This document shows, in pieces, positions 21,218 to 33,759 of a stretch of 64,000 bases of DNA. The position numbers and the translations under genes were made by a program. The stretch's first letter is position 1. Each line of letters begins with the position of its first letter. The DNA is from Turbatrix aceti (taxonomy: Eukaryota; Nematoda; Chromadorea; Rhabditida; Panagrolaimidae), in the NCBI GenBank assembly GCA_963969345.1, contig OZ017769.1, forward strand, positions 7,691,725 through 7,755,724, given 5' to 3'. The notes below the pieces were generated by a model. That model was not told the origin of the DNA. It searched no databases and saw nothing but the letters and a program-made list of their open reading frames with translations.

Positions 21218-23471
21218 GGCGCCAGATTGAAGGACTGAGGAGTGCCACCTGCAATGACAAACGACTGTGCAAGAGGAAGGAGGTCTTTTGCGTTGCCTCG
21301 ACGCCGCTTAAGACAATACAAACCGTTGTGGCTCGTAGAATAAGCTCTAATGCGAAGTGGTCAATTGGAGGCCGGCACGGAAAAGGTGCATCACCGAGCA
21401 CGAGACTCACGGAGTCAAAAAAAAGTACAACTCGAAAGGCGGTATACAAAATACAGAAAGCGGCGGGAGATTGGTGCATTACTCACCATTTATTTCAATG
21501 CACTACCCCCACTGGCACGGAGGGGACAAAAACAATGACGAGTTGCACCAACCCAAAACAACAAAAATTAAAAACTGAATAATTTATCGAACGAGAAAAA
21601 AACGTGTAAGCAGGCACAACATAAACCCCGAAAACAAGCGCCGAAGACGGATGCCAGCGTGTTATCAGAACAAGCCATCGTGACTTTTTTCGGGGGCTCG
21701 CGTACACTGCACGGAAGAGACTATAGGTGTGCCCAGCGCATCAATTCGAAGACCACCACTTCAGCCAAAAGGCAGTCGGTCTCGCTCTTTTCGGCGATAG
21801 GCTGGCCCGGGTCGCCGCCGACGAAGGCTTCTGTGCGATTTTTGCGCGCATCGTCTTCGCTTCTACCAAATATGGCCAATTTAACGAGTCGCTTTGCCAA
21901 ATTGCCTGACTTCTTCTCCCCGGCACTGCCTACTACTACGCCGCCATAGACACTGAGACGACACGCATCCCCTCCTCCCCCCTTGTCAGTCGCATTCTAT
22001 TCTTCCTCCTTCCTTTTTGCCTTCATCCGGTTGCGCCTCTCGTCGCAGAGAGGCGGCCACTGACTGAGCTGAACTCCGATCCAAACTGCAGCAGCGCCAG
22101 AGTCGAGAAGTCGTCTGAGCTCTCAATGAGGGAAAATGACGCGAACAGATTTGCCCGCCCCTACTTGCAGCCCGCAAAGGGTATACCACCCCGAAGGTGC
22201 CACCAATTACGCATATTGCCCTGCTTATGAAGGGGGGACATTTCCCCTCTCTTCCACTGATAATAGCACCGCCGGCAGAAGCTCGAAGCTCTCCTCGGTA
22301 AACAACGTGGCACGCAAGCTGTTTTAACCCCAGAAAGACTGCTTAAGACAACCCGTCATCATTCGAAATGTTCCCAAAAAAAACAACGTTGCACACACAA
22401 CGCCTGACGATTGAAGTTACTCCCCGGGCAGTGCCCTACAGCGAAAACAAATAATTAGTATGAATTATATGTCCTTCGGCTTTGTGGTCTGATACGACCT
22501 CGGGACGAATTGCTGGATTTTTACAAACTGCATCCTAGACTATCGATGAACTAAGTTTCACGAAGCACGCACCACTGCGACCAACACAGAATTTGCAGGT
22601 TTCAGAAAGATCGACCCAGCGGGAAACACAAACGTCAAACCGTTTCCAGACTTTAACTTCTTGTAATAGTTCGGCGAGCTGCAAGGCAATAATATGTCAT
22701 ATGGTGCATTTTTGTTTCATAATTGGATTCGTTTGACAACTCAATTTTGTTGTAACCCACAATCGGTGTCTGTGTTCTAAACTTAGAGGTACGGTAATTT
22801 TTTATTCGATGTGTGTAGCTCTTTTGATGTGTTAAAGAAATTTAAGTTTGAATTTTACTTTCACTTGTGGGTTCCTGTGCATTTTTGCTCAAAGTTGTCG
22901 ACCAAGCAATAAATTATTGAGCATGATTTGAAATTTGAGCAAAGTATGACAACTTTGCTTCTGTCTCCTTGTTGAATGAGTCGTATGGCAGATAGTGCCA
23001 TGTGAAACCTAAATATTAACGCATAACAAGTTGACAAAGAACTATCGAGCACTGGAATAATCAAAAACTACCGTTAACTAGAATGTCGAGAGATGCTGCT
23101 ACAGTGTTTGTAATGTCTTTGATGTAGTATACTGTCGCTAAAAAAAGTGATAAGGTTTTATTTTTTAACAAGATCATATTTAATTGAATACTGAAATGCT
23201 TGTTTTTCTGCAGGGTATAATTTTTTCGGTTCTGAAAACACATTTCAATGCATAACTGCAAAAAGAAATCAGCGTTTTATATTTCAGTGTGCAAAGGACA
23301 AGAGTTCACATGTACCCTTTGCAATGCACTGACAGTAACCCCATCATTATCACGGTCTGCGCTTGTAACATGTGCGCACCGTTAAATGACTTTTTAAGTC
23401 TTGTTGGCAGCTTATTTCTTCAACAAAACAGGTTTTATTTTATCTGAATCCTAGAAACATAACTCTGCGTC
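21218..23471. other. Intergenic region before the chemoreceptor array
   Basis: Contains the orphan-receptor promoter and the upstream flank of receptor copy 1. Small ORFs (for example 22136-22327) show no domain. The segment near 22,980-23,090 (GTGCCATGTGAAAC, then ACTACCGTTAACTAGAAT) has weak counterparts elsewhere in the array. Confidence 0.35.
23406..23440 (+). promoter_or_regulatory. Shared upstream motif, copy 1
   Basis: GGCAGCTTATTTCTTCAACA followed by GGTTTTAT, about 65 bp before the ATG. Similar to motifs at the same place in copies 2, 3 and 5. Confidence 0.45.
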
Positions 23472-24581
23472 ATGCAACGGCAGTTTTGGATAAACTGTGC
23501 TCTTTTGTTGTACATCGTGCCGACCTACGCTCTCTACATTTTCCAATTTTATATCATCTACCTGTCAACTGCCAGAAAGAAATTTGGTTCGTCGTTTTAC
23601 TTCATCTACGGCGCCACGGCAATCAACGACATTCTCGCTCATCTAACCTATAACATCAATTTCCGTTATCTCTATACAATGGATGGCGTTGATGCTTTGG
23701 CAAGTCGGTTGGGGCACCACTGGGTCTGTACGGCATTATTTGCTTTTGCATTTCACGTGTTTTATAATCATAGTTTATTTGTTATTGCTCTTAGCGCCAA
23801 CAGGTACACGATCCTGACAATGAAGGAGAAGCATGCGTCGTTCTGGGATCGTCACAGAACACACATAATACTGATTATTGTCAGCCTACCGTTCGTACTC
23901 ACAGCGCCTATTATTTTTGATGGAAACGGCGGTATGTTAATAGAAAGGTTTGTCGAAAATAACATTACCCCGGGCTACGTCGTTGTCGAGGACGCCGAAC
24001 AGAACATCTTTCACAATCACGGCCTCCATGCGGCGGCAGTGGAGTTTGTTTGTATTGTCACCTGCATGTTTCTCAACTTTACGGTATCCTATCAGTTGTG
24101 GAACCAAACGCAGCACAACATCAGACAAGGAGTTGCGCGTTTTGGAAGCCGCACGCACAGAGCTGATATCATGCTGTTTTTCTATTCCGTTATCTGCATG
24201 TTGTTAGAGATCTTTGTTTTTATCACTCAGGTGTGCCAGATGGTAGCCTGCCCTGCATTCTAAAACCAAAATTGCAGACAGCGTTTGCCGTTGCGTCTTC
24301 ACGGAATTACAACGAAGCTACCATAATGCTGCTGAATATTCAACAGTACGTCCTGGACGCTCAGTTCCTCTTTCCGGCATGGTTTATGGTTATAGCCAGC
24401 AGTCAGATGAAGAAGGAAATCGTCTGTTTTTTGAAATTATGTCCGAATTGAAGGTTGGTTTTAGGTGGAACGATTATCGTGCGGTAACAGGCTTAATGCC
24501 ATCTTCAACAGCAGTATATCAATGCCGGTAAAGTTTTTGAATGGCAGGAATACGTCATTAAGCATTCCGCCCGTTCAGTAG
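23472..24581 (+). CDS. Srg/Srv-like chemoreceptor, array copy 1
   Basis: Seven-transmembrane receptor of 339 residues; likely chemosensory by family. Exons 23472-24230, 24278-24421 and 24465-24581. TM1 CALLLYIVPTYALYIFQFYII; TM2 SFYFIYGATAINDILAHL; TM3 ends in the ALSANRYT motif followed by a conserved SFWDR; TM4 LIIVSLPFVLTAPIIF. The second loop is FDGNGG...NNITPGY...EDAEQNIFHNHGLH, and TM7 (exon 2) is DAQFLFPAWFMVIASSQM with a KKE cap. The YxxPTxxLY, NDxxAH and NRYTxL...W layout is that of the nematode Srg/Srv group. Exon 3 encodes a short cytosolic tail. The second donor is the weak GTCTGT. Closest to copy 3. Confidence 0.85.
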
Positions 24582-24993
24582 ATACATTTTCGGCAAACAG
24601 TGATTCATCTGATTGTTGAGAAAAATGTAAACCCTATTGTCACTGTAGACTGACAATTTTTTTGGAAATAAATATTATTTTTATGATTGTGTATAATTTA
24701 GTGATGTTCAGCGTGTTTTTGGTTCCCAGGTATAATTTCAGCGGTTTTGAAAACACCGATTTCAACAACGAATTGTACACTGAAATCATTATGATGTATG
24801 GTATCATAAGTACTTTGCTTCACGACTGCTAACCTAACCTCCTCATTACTATAGTCTGCAGTTATGTATAAGTTATAACTTTTGCATTATAGCACACTGT
24901 TTTTTTGACGGAAACCTCAAGTTTTCTTGACAGTTTGTTTCTTCAAAAAGCAGATTTTATTTCCTCTGAATCTTACTTTAGCAAATTTACGCA
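24582..24993. other. Intergenic, copies 1-2
   Basis: AT-rich. AATAAA near 24,668 may terminate copy 1. The copy 2 upstream motif is at 24929-24960. No gene is seen. Confidence 0.4.
24929..24960 (+). promoter_or_regulatory. Shared upstream motif, copy 2
   Basis: GACAGTTTGTTTCTTCAAAA followed by CAGATTTTAT, 65 bp before the ATG. It is nearly the same as the motif upstream of copy 5. Confidence 0.5.
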
Positions 24994-26144
24994 ATGCTGC
25001 TATCGTTCTGGTTAAACTGTGCATTACTACTGTACATCGTGCCAACCTACGCTCTGTACTTCTTTCAACTCTACATAATCTACCTTTCGACCTCCAAACA
25101 CAAATTTGTTTCGTCGTTCTACTTCATCTACGGCGCCACGGCTATCAACGACATCGCCGCTCACCTCACGTACAGCATCAATTTCCGTTTTATTTATACA
25201 ATGGGCGGCGTTGATGCTTTGGCGAGTCGGCTGGGTCACCATTGGATGTACACGGCATTTCTCGTGTTGAATTTTAACGTGTTTTATGGCCATAGTATTT
25301 TCATTCTGGCTCTCAGCAGTAACAGATACACAATCCTGGCAATGAAGGCCAAATACGCGTCTTTCTGGGATCGACGAAGAAAGCTTATTATACTGGTAAT
25401 TGTCTGCTTACCGTTTGTACTCACCGCGCCTATTATTTTTGATGGAAATGGCGGAATGCTGATAGAGCGGTATCTCGAGAATAACATCACCCCTGGCTAC
25501 GTTATTATCGAAGACGCAAAACGCAGTATCATCCACAACAAAGGTCTTCATGCGGCTACCGTGCAGCTAGTTAGCATTGTCATATCATTTGTTCTCAACA
25601 TTACAGTGTCTTATCAGCTTTGGAAGCGAACGCAGCAAAACGTCAGCCAAGGAGTTGCGCGCTTCGGGAACCGGGCGCACAGAGCCGATGTCATGTTGTT
25701 TTTCTATTCAGTACTGTGCATGTTTTTGGAATTTTTTGTTTTTATTACCCAGGTAAGTTAGGTAAAATACTACACTTTACCCTAACCATGAATCATTTTA
25801 GACAGCTTTTGCCGTTGCATCTCAACGGAATTACAGCGAAGCTACTATAATTTTGTTGTCCATTCAACAATATGTACTGGACGCCGAGTACCTGTTTCCT
25901 GCATGGTTTCTGGTTTTTGCCAGCAGTCAGATGAAAAAAGAGATGGTCAGTTTTAAAAAATGTGTATTGCACGCCATGAAAATGGTGATAGCTTCAGATA
26001 GCTCGACTGCCGTGCAGTAGCAGACTCAACGACATCATCAATAATAGTATAACAATGTCGGTAAAGTTTTTGAATGGAAAAACTACGGCATCTCGGATTC
26101 CGCCGGCCCAGGACACTCAACAATTGTCTCAATGTCATACTTGA
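24994..26144 (+). CDS. Srg/Srv-like chemoreceptor, array copy 2
   Basis: 349 residues; exons 24994-25752, 25802-25945 and 25998-26144, both introns phase 0. It has the family layout, with ALSSNRYT after TM3, KYASFWDRRRK, and a loop reading EDAKRSIIHNKGLH (Lys/Arg where other copies have Glu/Gln). TM6 ends EFFVFITQ. The tail extends to a Gln-rich end (PPAQDTQQLSQCHT). Bases 25036-25130 are identical to 30238-30332 in copy 5, far above their similarity elsewhere, which suggests gene conversion. Confidence 0.85.
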
Positions 26145-26479
26145 CGAAAAAACATCGGTGACGGTCAAGTTGCAGTTTCAAAGAAACCTAAATATTTAGA
26201 AATAATTGAGTCCTTCGTCGTCTCAAATATAAATATCTATAATTTAATGATGAATTGCTCGTTTTTTGCATGTAAACAGGTATAATTTTCGCGGCTCTGA
26301 AAACACATTTCAAATACAAAATATTCAACACTTACCCCCCTGGTGTACGATAGCGGCACTCCATAATGTTATGTTTGTCTTATAAAATTTTTGCAAGCAC
26401 AGTTCTTTTAAGAACATTTCTGACAACTTGTTTCTCCGACAACTGAAAACGGGTTTTATAATTTTTGGAAATCTGCGCT
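26145..26479. other. Intergenic, copies 2-3
   Basis: AT-rich sequence with the copy 3 upstream motif at 26422-26460 (GACAACTTGTTTCTCC then GGGTTTTATA). No gene is seen. Confidence 0.4.
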
Positions 26480-27579
26480 ATGCTGCTGCCTTTTTGGATA
26501 AACTGTGCCCTACTGCTGTATGTTGTGCCGACCTACGCGCTTTACATCTTTCAACTCTACATCATCAACCTATCAGCAGCCAAGTCTAAGTTTGATTCTT
26601 CGTTTTACTTTATCTATAGCTTCACGGCAATCAACGACATCATCGCTCACTTTACCGCCAATATCAATTATCGTTATTTGTATACGATGGATGGCGTTGA
26701 TGCTTTGGCAAGTCGGTTAGGTCACCACTGGGTGTATACGACACTTCTTGTCATAGGATTTCACGCGTTTTATGATCATAGCTTATTTATTATTGCTCTT
26801 AGCGCCAACAGATACACAATCCTAGAAATGAAGGAAAAGTACGCGTCATTCTGGGATCGTCACAAAGTAGTCATCATACTGATTATTGTTTCCTTGCCGT
26901 TCGTTCTCACCGCGCCTATTATTTTTGATGGAAACGGTGGGATATTAATAGAAAGGTTTCTTGAAAATAACATTACCCCGGGCTACGTAATTATTGAGGA
27001 CGCAGAACATAACATATTTCACAACAAGGGCCTCCATGCAGCGACAGTGGAGCTGTTTTGCATTTCCACATGTATTTTCCTCGACTTCACGGTGTCTTAT
27101 AAGTTGTGGAAGCAAACACAGTACAACATTAGACAAGGAGTTGCGCGTTTTGGAAGCCAAACACACAGAGCCGATATCATGCTATTCTTCTATTCTGTTC
27201 TTTGCATGATGTTGGAAATTTTTGTTTTTATCACTCAGGTAATCCAGGTAGAAATGTGTGTCATATCCTAAAACTGTATCATTGCAGACAGCGTTTGCCG
27301 TTGCGTCTTCACGGAATTACAATGAAGCTACCATAATTTTGTTGTCGATTCAACAATACGTACTGGATGCCCAATACCTTATTCCGGCATGGTTTATGGT
27401 CATTGCAAGCAGTCAGATGAAAAAAGAGATAGTATGTTTTTCCTAATTTTGTCCGACGTAAAACAAAGTTTTAGATGGAACGATTGTCGTTCAGTAAGCT
27501 TAATGCCATCTTTAACAACAGTACATCAATTCCGGTAACTGGCAAGAACACGTCATTAAGCATTCCACCGGTTCAGTAG
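26480..27579 (+). CDS. Srg/Srv-like chemoreceptor, array copy 3
   Basis: 335 residues; exons 26480-27238, 27288-27431 and 27475-27579. The start is the ATG giving MLLPFWINCALLLY, aligned with the other copies. It is most like copy 1: MDGVDALASRLGHHW, ALSANRYT, LIIVSLPFVLTAPIIFDGNG, ENNITPGYVIIEDAEHNIFH, and a third exon beginning MERLSFSKLNAIFN where copy 1 has VERLSCGNRLNAIFN. Both tails end SIPPVQ. TM2 differs (SFTAINDIIAHFTANIN instead of GATAINDI). Confidence 0.85.
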
Positions 27580-28483
27580 ATATCGCGTATTCCGAGGCTA
27601 ACAATAAATATAAGCAAACCCAATGGTATCAATTCTTATAAAACTTTAATGTCCTACGTGCCAAAGATGCCGGCGACGACAATGTCAAAGATCAAAAACA
27701 CGGGCAAAAAAGTCTAGACAATGTTGTAGCCTACATATATAATTTTATTCTCATGCTTCTCATAAAAGATGATGTGCCAAACATCAACTCTCGAACATAG
27801 GCAACGTAGTAAGGAACTTTTATGTTATACATCGAAAACCATTAACAAGATTGCGAATAATCTGAAACCACCATTAACAAGATTCCCGGGCGGGCTGCCG
27901 TGATACTAACAAACTTTTGATGTGTTACAATTGTAACAAAAAACGTTTGTAGGCGTCATATGCATATAACATATGTTAAACAATATTTTATATGCCAAAC
28001 TTTTATCGAATGGCATCAGTTGCAGTGTTGCACTAGCTCCAGTTGTCAGCTCCACGATCTTGGAGTCTTTACAGTTGGATCCAAGGGTGTCCACGGGCCA
28101 AATTTTTAGCGGTTTGGTAAGGTTTTTTACCAAAGGGTGAAGCAAAAATTACTAAAATGTTTTGAATATTTTTTTCTAAAATTTTCAATTTTTGGATAAA
28201 CTTGGTCGAGTAACCGTTAGGTTTGATTGACACCCTTGCTTGGAGTCAGAGGAACACTAATCAGTTGTATAACACTTCCGTGTAATATTTTGATTTGTTC
28301 CCGATGTTATCAATTATTGCGTGTAAACTTAATTTTGGCATTATTGAAAGCTTTTGTGTGCCCTTAAAAGCTGCTTACGCAATAATAATGTAATCGAATC
28401 AAGAAATATTATATGATGAAAGTTCTCAATTATGATATTTTTTACAGTGGTTTCAGTAGCATTGTGTTTGATTTTTCCAAATC
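27580..28483. other. Intergenic, copies 3-4
   Basis: No gene. ACCATTAACAAGATT occurs twice near 27,838-27,888 and again, slightly changed, near 29,810. Confidence 0.35.
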
Positions 28484-29647
28484 ATGTTACTGCAGTTTTG
28501 GATAAACTGCGCCTCATTGCTCTACATCGTGCCCACCTATGCGCTGTACATCTTCCAACTCTATATAATCTACTTTTCGACAGCCAGGAATAGATTTGTT
28601 TCATCGTTCTACTTTATCTACGGTGCCACAGTCATCAACGATATCACCGCTCATCTCACGTACATCATCAATTATAGGTTTTTGTACACGATGGACGGCG
28701 TTGATGCATTAGCGAGGAGCGTGGGTCACCACTGGTTCTACACAATATTTCTGATCACAATGTTTCACACATTTTATGGTCATAGCTTTTTCATTCTGGC
28801 TCTCAGCATAAACAGATACACAATTTTGGCAATGAAGGCTAAATACGCGTCCTTCTGGGATAGTCGCAGAACACTCATAATTATGTTTATTGCCTGTGTA
28901 CCATTTGTACTAACCTCGCCTATTATTTTTGATGGGAATGGTGGAATATTAATGCGACCTGCCATAAATAACACTGGCTACATCATTGTTGAGGACGCCA
29001 ATCATAATCTTATCCACAACAAAGGTCTTCATGCAGCGACCGTACAGCTTGTTTGTATTGTCGTTTGTTTTGTTCTCAACTTCACTGTGTCTTATCAGCT
29101 CTGGAAACGAACGCAGCAAAACATCAGCCAAGGAGTTGCGCGTTTCGGCTCTCGTACACACAAGGCGGAGGCCATGCTGTTTCTCTATTCTCTTCTCTGT
29201 ATGTTGTTAGAAATTTTTGTTTTCATCACTCAGGTAATCCAGTTAAAAAGTGATGTCATATTTTAACAATTTATAATTGCAGGTAGCGTTTGCCTTTGCA
29301 TCTTCACGGAAATACGGCAGGGCTACCATAACGCTGTTGTCCATTCAGCAGTACGTTATGGACGTCCAGTACCTGTTTCCGGCATGGTTCATGTTTATGG
29401 CTAGTGGCCAGATGAAGAAAGAGATGGTTAGTTCCAACAAGATTTAAATAAACATTAAAAACATTGCTCGTTTCAGATTGCGCGGTTGCCTTGTAGCAGC
29501 AGACTCAATGTCGTATTCAACGTAAACACGTCAGTAACAGTCAAGACGCAAGTTTCCAGATATCCCATCGGGTGGCCCTCCGTCGTTCCAAATGCAAAAC
29601 GGAAACTCTTCTCATCATCATTTAAGCGCACTGTAAACTTCTTGTAA
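28484..29647 (+). CDS. Srg/Srv-like chemoreceptor, array copy 4
   Basis: 354 residues; exons 28484-29233, 29283-29426 and 29477-29647. Exon 1 is 750 nt instead of 756-759 because the second extracellular loop is shorter (ILMRPAINNTGYIIVEDANHNLIHNKGLH). ALSINRYT follows TM3. A VDALARSVGHHW segment differs from the SRLGHHW of copies 1-3. Its long third exon ends in a basic Ser-rich tail (KRKLFSSSFKRTVNFL). It lacks the upstream motif of copies 1, 2, 3 and 5. Confidence 0.85.
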
Positions 29648-30195
29648 TCAAGTACACCAGTCAATCATCGGCAGTCAGTAGCCAACGCAAGCCAAAATAT
29701 CTATATCCCATCGACCAAACCGTTTCTTACGGAAATCTCCATAGCGTTACTCATAAATTAATTTAAGCGTTGCGAGCTATTATAAATATCAAACCCGGGC
29801 ATAATCAGAAACAACCACTAACAAGATTGTCCAATGGGACTGAATATAAGTTTAGTAACCACCGTCGTTGTCAGTTAACACCCCTACACGTCTAATTGTA
29901 AGAGTCCTATAACGAATTCATCATTACTGCATTGTAACAGAAATTGTCACGCTTCTGATTATCTATAATTTTTGGCTATGTTTTTAATTATTGTAACTGC
30001 AGTCATTTGTTTTATGAGGTTACCGGTACCGTCATGAAAACAAAATTAAAATTTTTTCCTTGAAACCAACAGTTAAGGCTTATTTGCAGAAACATACATG
30101 TGTCTGTAATTACTTTAAGAAAGTGCCTGTTAAAGAACGCCCTTCGTTTCTCTGACAGTTTGTTTCTGTGACAAAACTGTTTTCACTTCCTTGAT
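29648..30195. other. Intergenic, copies 4-5
   Basis: No gene. It holds a further AACCACTAACAAGATT unit near 29,810 and the copy 5 upstream motif at 30154-30187 (GACAGTTTGTTTCTGTGACA). Confidence 0.4.
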
Positions 30196-31344
30196 ATGAT
30201 TTTACAGTTTTGGATAAACTGCGTCCTGCTGCTTTATATCGTGCCAACCTACGCTCTGTACTTCTTTCAACTCTACATAATCTACCTTTCGACCTCCAAA
30301 CACAAATTTGTTTCGTCGTTCTACTTCATCTATGGCGCCACGGCCATCAACGACATCCTGGCTCACATCTTCATCAACATGAATTACAGATATCTGTATT
30401 CGATGGACGGCGTTGAAGCAATTGCGAGTCTAATGGGTCACCACTGGACATACACTGTATTTATCGTCTTAATGTTTCACGCATTTTTTGGTCACAGTTT
30501 TTTCCTGCTCGCCCTCAGCATCAACAGATACACAATACTGGCAACGAAGGAGAAGCACGCGTCGTTCTGGGAGCAACGCAAAAATCTTATCATACTGTTT
30601 ATTGTCTGCTTGCCGCTTCGTACTCACCGCGCCTATTCTTTTTGATGGAAACGGGGGGATTCTAATGCAGCCTCAGGTGGATAATGTTACTTCTGGATAC
30701 ATCATTGTTGAGGACGCCGAGCAAAACATTTTTCACAACCACGGTCTTCAAGCAGCTGTAGTGCAGCTCGTTTGCATTGTCGTCTGTTTTGTTCTGAATA
30801 TTACAGTATCTTACAAGTTGTGGAAACGAACACAGAAAAATGTTCGTCAGGGAATTGCGCGTTTTGGAAACCGCACTCACAAAGCCGAAGTAATTTTGTT
30901 TTTCTATTCCATTCTATGCATGCTTTTGGAATTTTTTGTTTTTATTACCCAGGTAAACTTACAAAACTTTTTAATTGTTACAAATCTGCGTTAAAAAATA
31001 TGTAGATAATTTATTAATTACAGACAGCTTTTGCCGTTGCATCTTCACGGAATTACAGTAGAGCCACCGTAACGTTGTTGTTCATTCAGCAGTACGTATT
31101 GGATGTCCAATACCTGTTTCCAGCATGGTTTATGATTTTGGCCAGCAGTCAAATGAAACATGAAATGGTTAGTTTTCTTGGTTGTACAAAATAGAGGTAA
31201 TTATTTCAGGTTGCAAGGCTGCCATGTCGTAAAAAACTCTTGAACGTGACAACGGCGGTGGTGGTCAAGTCGCAGTCGATTGGTCCTCCGATGAATCAAA
31301 TGGAACACGTGAACCCTTCTAATCATCACTCGAGCGCAATGTAG
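30196..31344 (+). pseudogene. Srg/Srv-like chemoreceptor, array copy 5, frameshifted
   Basis: Same three-exon layout: about 30196-30952, 31024-31167 and 31210-31344. After LIILFIVCLPL the reading frame breaks in TM4. Compared with every sibling (LPF(V/I)...), there is one extra base in the run TGCCGCTTCG at about 30616. Downstream the correct frame resumes with VLTAPILFDGNGG and stays open through TM7 and the tail. Splice sites and the 144-nt exon 2 are intact, so the break is recent or is an assembly error. The 5' part shares a 95-nt identical tract with copy 2. Confidence 0.8.
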
Positions 31345-32059
31345 ATTTGCAGTAGGTCGTGACGTAAATATTGCACAGCTTCCACAAAGATGCACTTGCC
31401 AATACGGTTGGCTGGTGAATACTCGAATCTAACGAAAAAACACTCGCAACTCAAAAGATTGACAACAGATATGAATGTGAGAAATACGTAGTATCTAATG
31501 TGTTGCTTACACAGTATCCTAATAAAATAAAACCAAATACTATTTTGAGAGACTGTATATGTTTACCTGTTTTTATAAACCTCGTTGTATGAATGATTTA
31601 ACCTGCGGCGGTTTCTCATGTCATATAACAACTTTTGTACCTGCGGATATGTCATGTTTATGCCATTACCACATGCGTTGTCTCAATGACATAAAAGGTG
31701 CCGTGTGAAACATAACAACTCTGAAACGTTATAAGGAACTCTCAGACAGTGACAAAGTACAAAGTTAATAAGTCGACTATCGTTGACAGTCGGCGGTATT
31801 TTTGAATAATGACGTCTATTTTAAAATATTTTTGCCACAAAGTACTTACATATAATACTATGTAAATGGACTGCTGACTGAGTAAAGATATTATTTCCGG
31901 GGTTCTGGTAGAGCGGACGGCTTTGTAATGAGTAATGTTAAACTTACGTTTGTAAAGTAGAATCTTTTGTCACCCACCCGTGCTGCCCCCTTATTTCGTT
32001 CCCAACATTTCAGAAACATATTATTTCCGTGTTTAACTACACTGTGTTTTTTGTGGATC
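31345..32059. other. Intergenic, copies 5-6
   Basis: No gene. GGTGCCGTGTGAAACATAAC near 31,695 resembles a segment upstream of copy 1 (about 22,995), a trace of block duplication. CATTTCAG at 32,005-32,012 could be a leader acceptor for copy 6. Confidence 0.35.
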
Positions 32060-33202
32060 ATGTTACTGCAGTTCTGGATAAACTGTGCTCTACTGATCTA
32101 TATCGTCCCGACTTACGCTCTGTACTTCTTCCAACTGTACATCATCTACTTTTCGACTGCCAATCACAAATTTGTTTCATCGTTTTATTTCATCTATGGC
32201 GCAACTGCCATCAACGACATCATCGCTCATCTGACGTACAACATAAATTTTCGTTATCTGTATACAATGGAAGGTGTTCAACTTCCTGCAAGCTGGATTG
32301 GTCACCATTGGATTTACACTATATTTATCCTTTTTATATTTCACGTCTTTTTTGGACACAGTTTGTTCATTCTGGCTCTCAGCGTCAACAGGTATACGAT
32401 CATAGCGTTGAAAGTTAAGTACACGTCATTCTGGGAACGACACAGGATGCTGATCTTGTTGATCTGCATTTGTCTGCCTTTTTTATTCACCTCGACCATT
32501 GTTTTTGATGGCAACGGTGGGATAATGATGCAGCTTCTTACAAATAACATCACCACCGGCTACATCATTGTTGAAGACGCCGAGCAGAACATTTTACACA
32601 ATAGAGGACTTCAAGCAGCTGCATTGCAACTCATTTGCATAGTTTTCTGTATCTGTCTTAACTTTACAGTATCCTACCGGTTGTGGAGACAAACACAGCA
32701 AAATGCCCGCCAGGGAGTCGCACTTTTTGGAAATCGCACAAACAAGGCGGAGATTATGTTGTTTTTCTATTCTGTGTTGTGTATGTTGTTGGAGATTTTT
32801 GTTTTTATCACTCAGGTAAGTCAGGTGGAAAGTTCACTTCCGTCATAATCTCATCACTGAATTATTGCAGACAGCATTTGCAGTCGCTTCTTCACAGAGC
32901 TACAGCGATGTTACGTTAACGCTGTTGGCAATTCAAAATTACGTTATGGACGCCCAATATCTCTTTCCCGCGTGGTTTATGGTTATGGCCAGCGGGCAGA
33001 TGAAAAAAGAAATGGTCAGTTTATGCGGGTTTTGTGTCACGGAATAAATCAGTGTTTGTTTCAGATTGCCCGGCTGCCGTACAGTGGCAGGCTCAACGTC
33101 ATCTTCAACGTGAGTACATCAATGCCTGTAAAATCTCAGCCTAGCAGAAACCCATCAGTTAGCCGTCCGTCGTCTCGAATGTACAATATGCCCTTATCTT
33201 AG
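32060..33202 (+). CDS. Srg/Srv-like chemoreceptor, array copy 6
   Basis: 345 residues; exons 32060-32815, 32871-33014 and 33065-33202. The chosen start gives MLLQFWINCALLIY, in line with the siblings, rather than an upstream in-frame Met. First of the second subgroup, in which the loop before TM3 reads GVQLPASWIGHHW and TM4 ends FLFTSTIVFDGNGG. ALSVNRYT follows TM3. Intron 1 resembles that of copy 9 (TCAGGTGGAA..GTTCACTTCC), so these two are probably close relatives. The tail is Ser/Arg-rich (PSRNPSVSRPSSR). Confidence 0.85.
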
Positions 33203-33759
33203 CATCACATGAGCAATGCGGATTTGACCTTGTTGAACTTCTTTATTGAACTTATAATTTTGTCTATATTTGAACTTCTTTAGTGTTAGTATCATTTCAC
33301 AGTTGTTGTTTTTTTTAATAAATAAAATAGCTTGCAGCGTTCTGTGAACGCTAATGATTTTGATATAAGTACCAGAGGACGGAAGTTGTACTCACCTCTA
33401 CAATACATCGAACAAAGCTTCGGTAAAAGTGCGTGTTATGCCAGAAAAACAGTTCTTTGTAAGCAGGTAAATTTTTGTAGGTTCACGTTTCAAGAATGCT
33501 TTAAGAATGCAGTTTTTCAGACCAGTCACGCAAAGCTCATTGTTTTGTTCTTGTTTTTTTCAGCTGATATTAATGTAGTCATCTCCTTCAAGCATCATTT
33601 TAGTATAACCAATATTCATCTTAAGCCACGCCTCTATACTGTAGCGCCATTACAATTTTTTTTATTTTAAAAGTGTAAATCAATTTTATTCTACAACTCA
33701 ATATTAATTTTTTTTACCGTTCATTGGTTCAAATAATTCGTGTTTACGTTTTCTGAATC
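33203..33759. other. Intergenic, copies 6-7
   Basis: AT-rich. AATAAATAAAATAG near 33,320 may be the copy 6 polyadenylation region. The 112-codon ORF at 33332-33670 has no domain. Confidence 0.35.
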
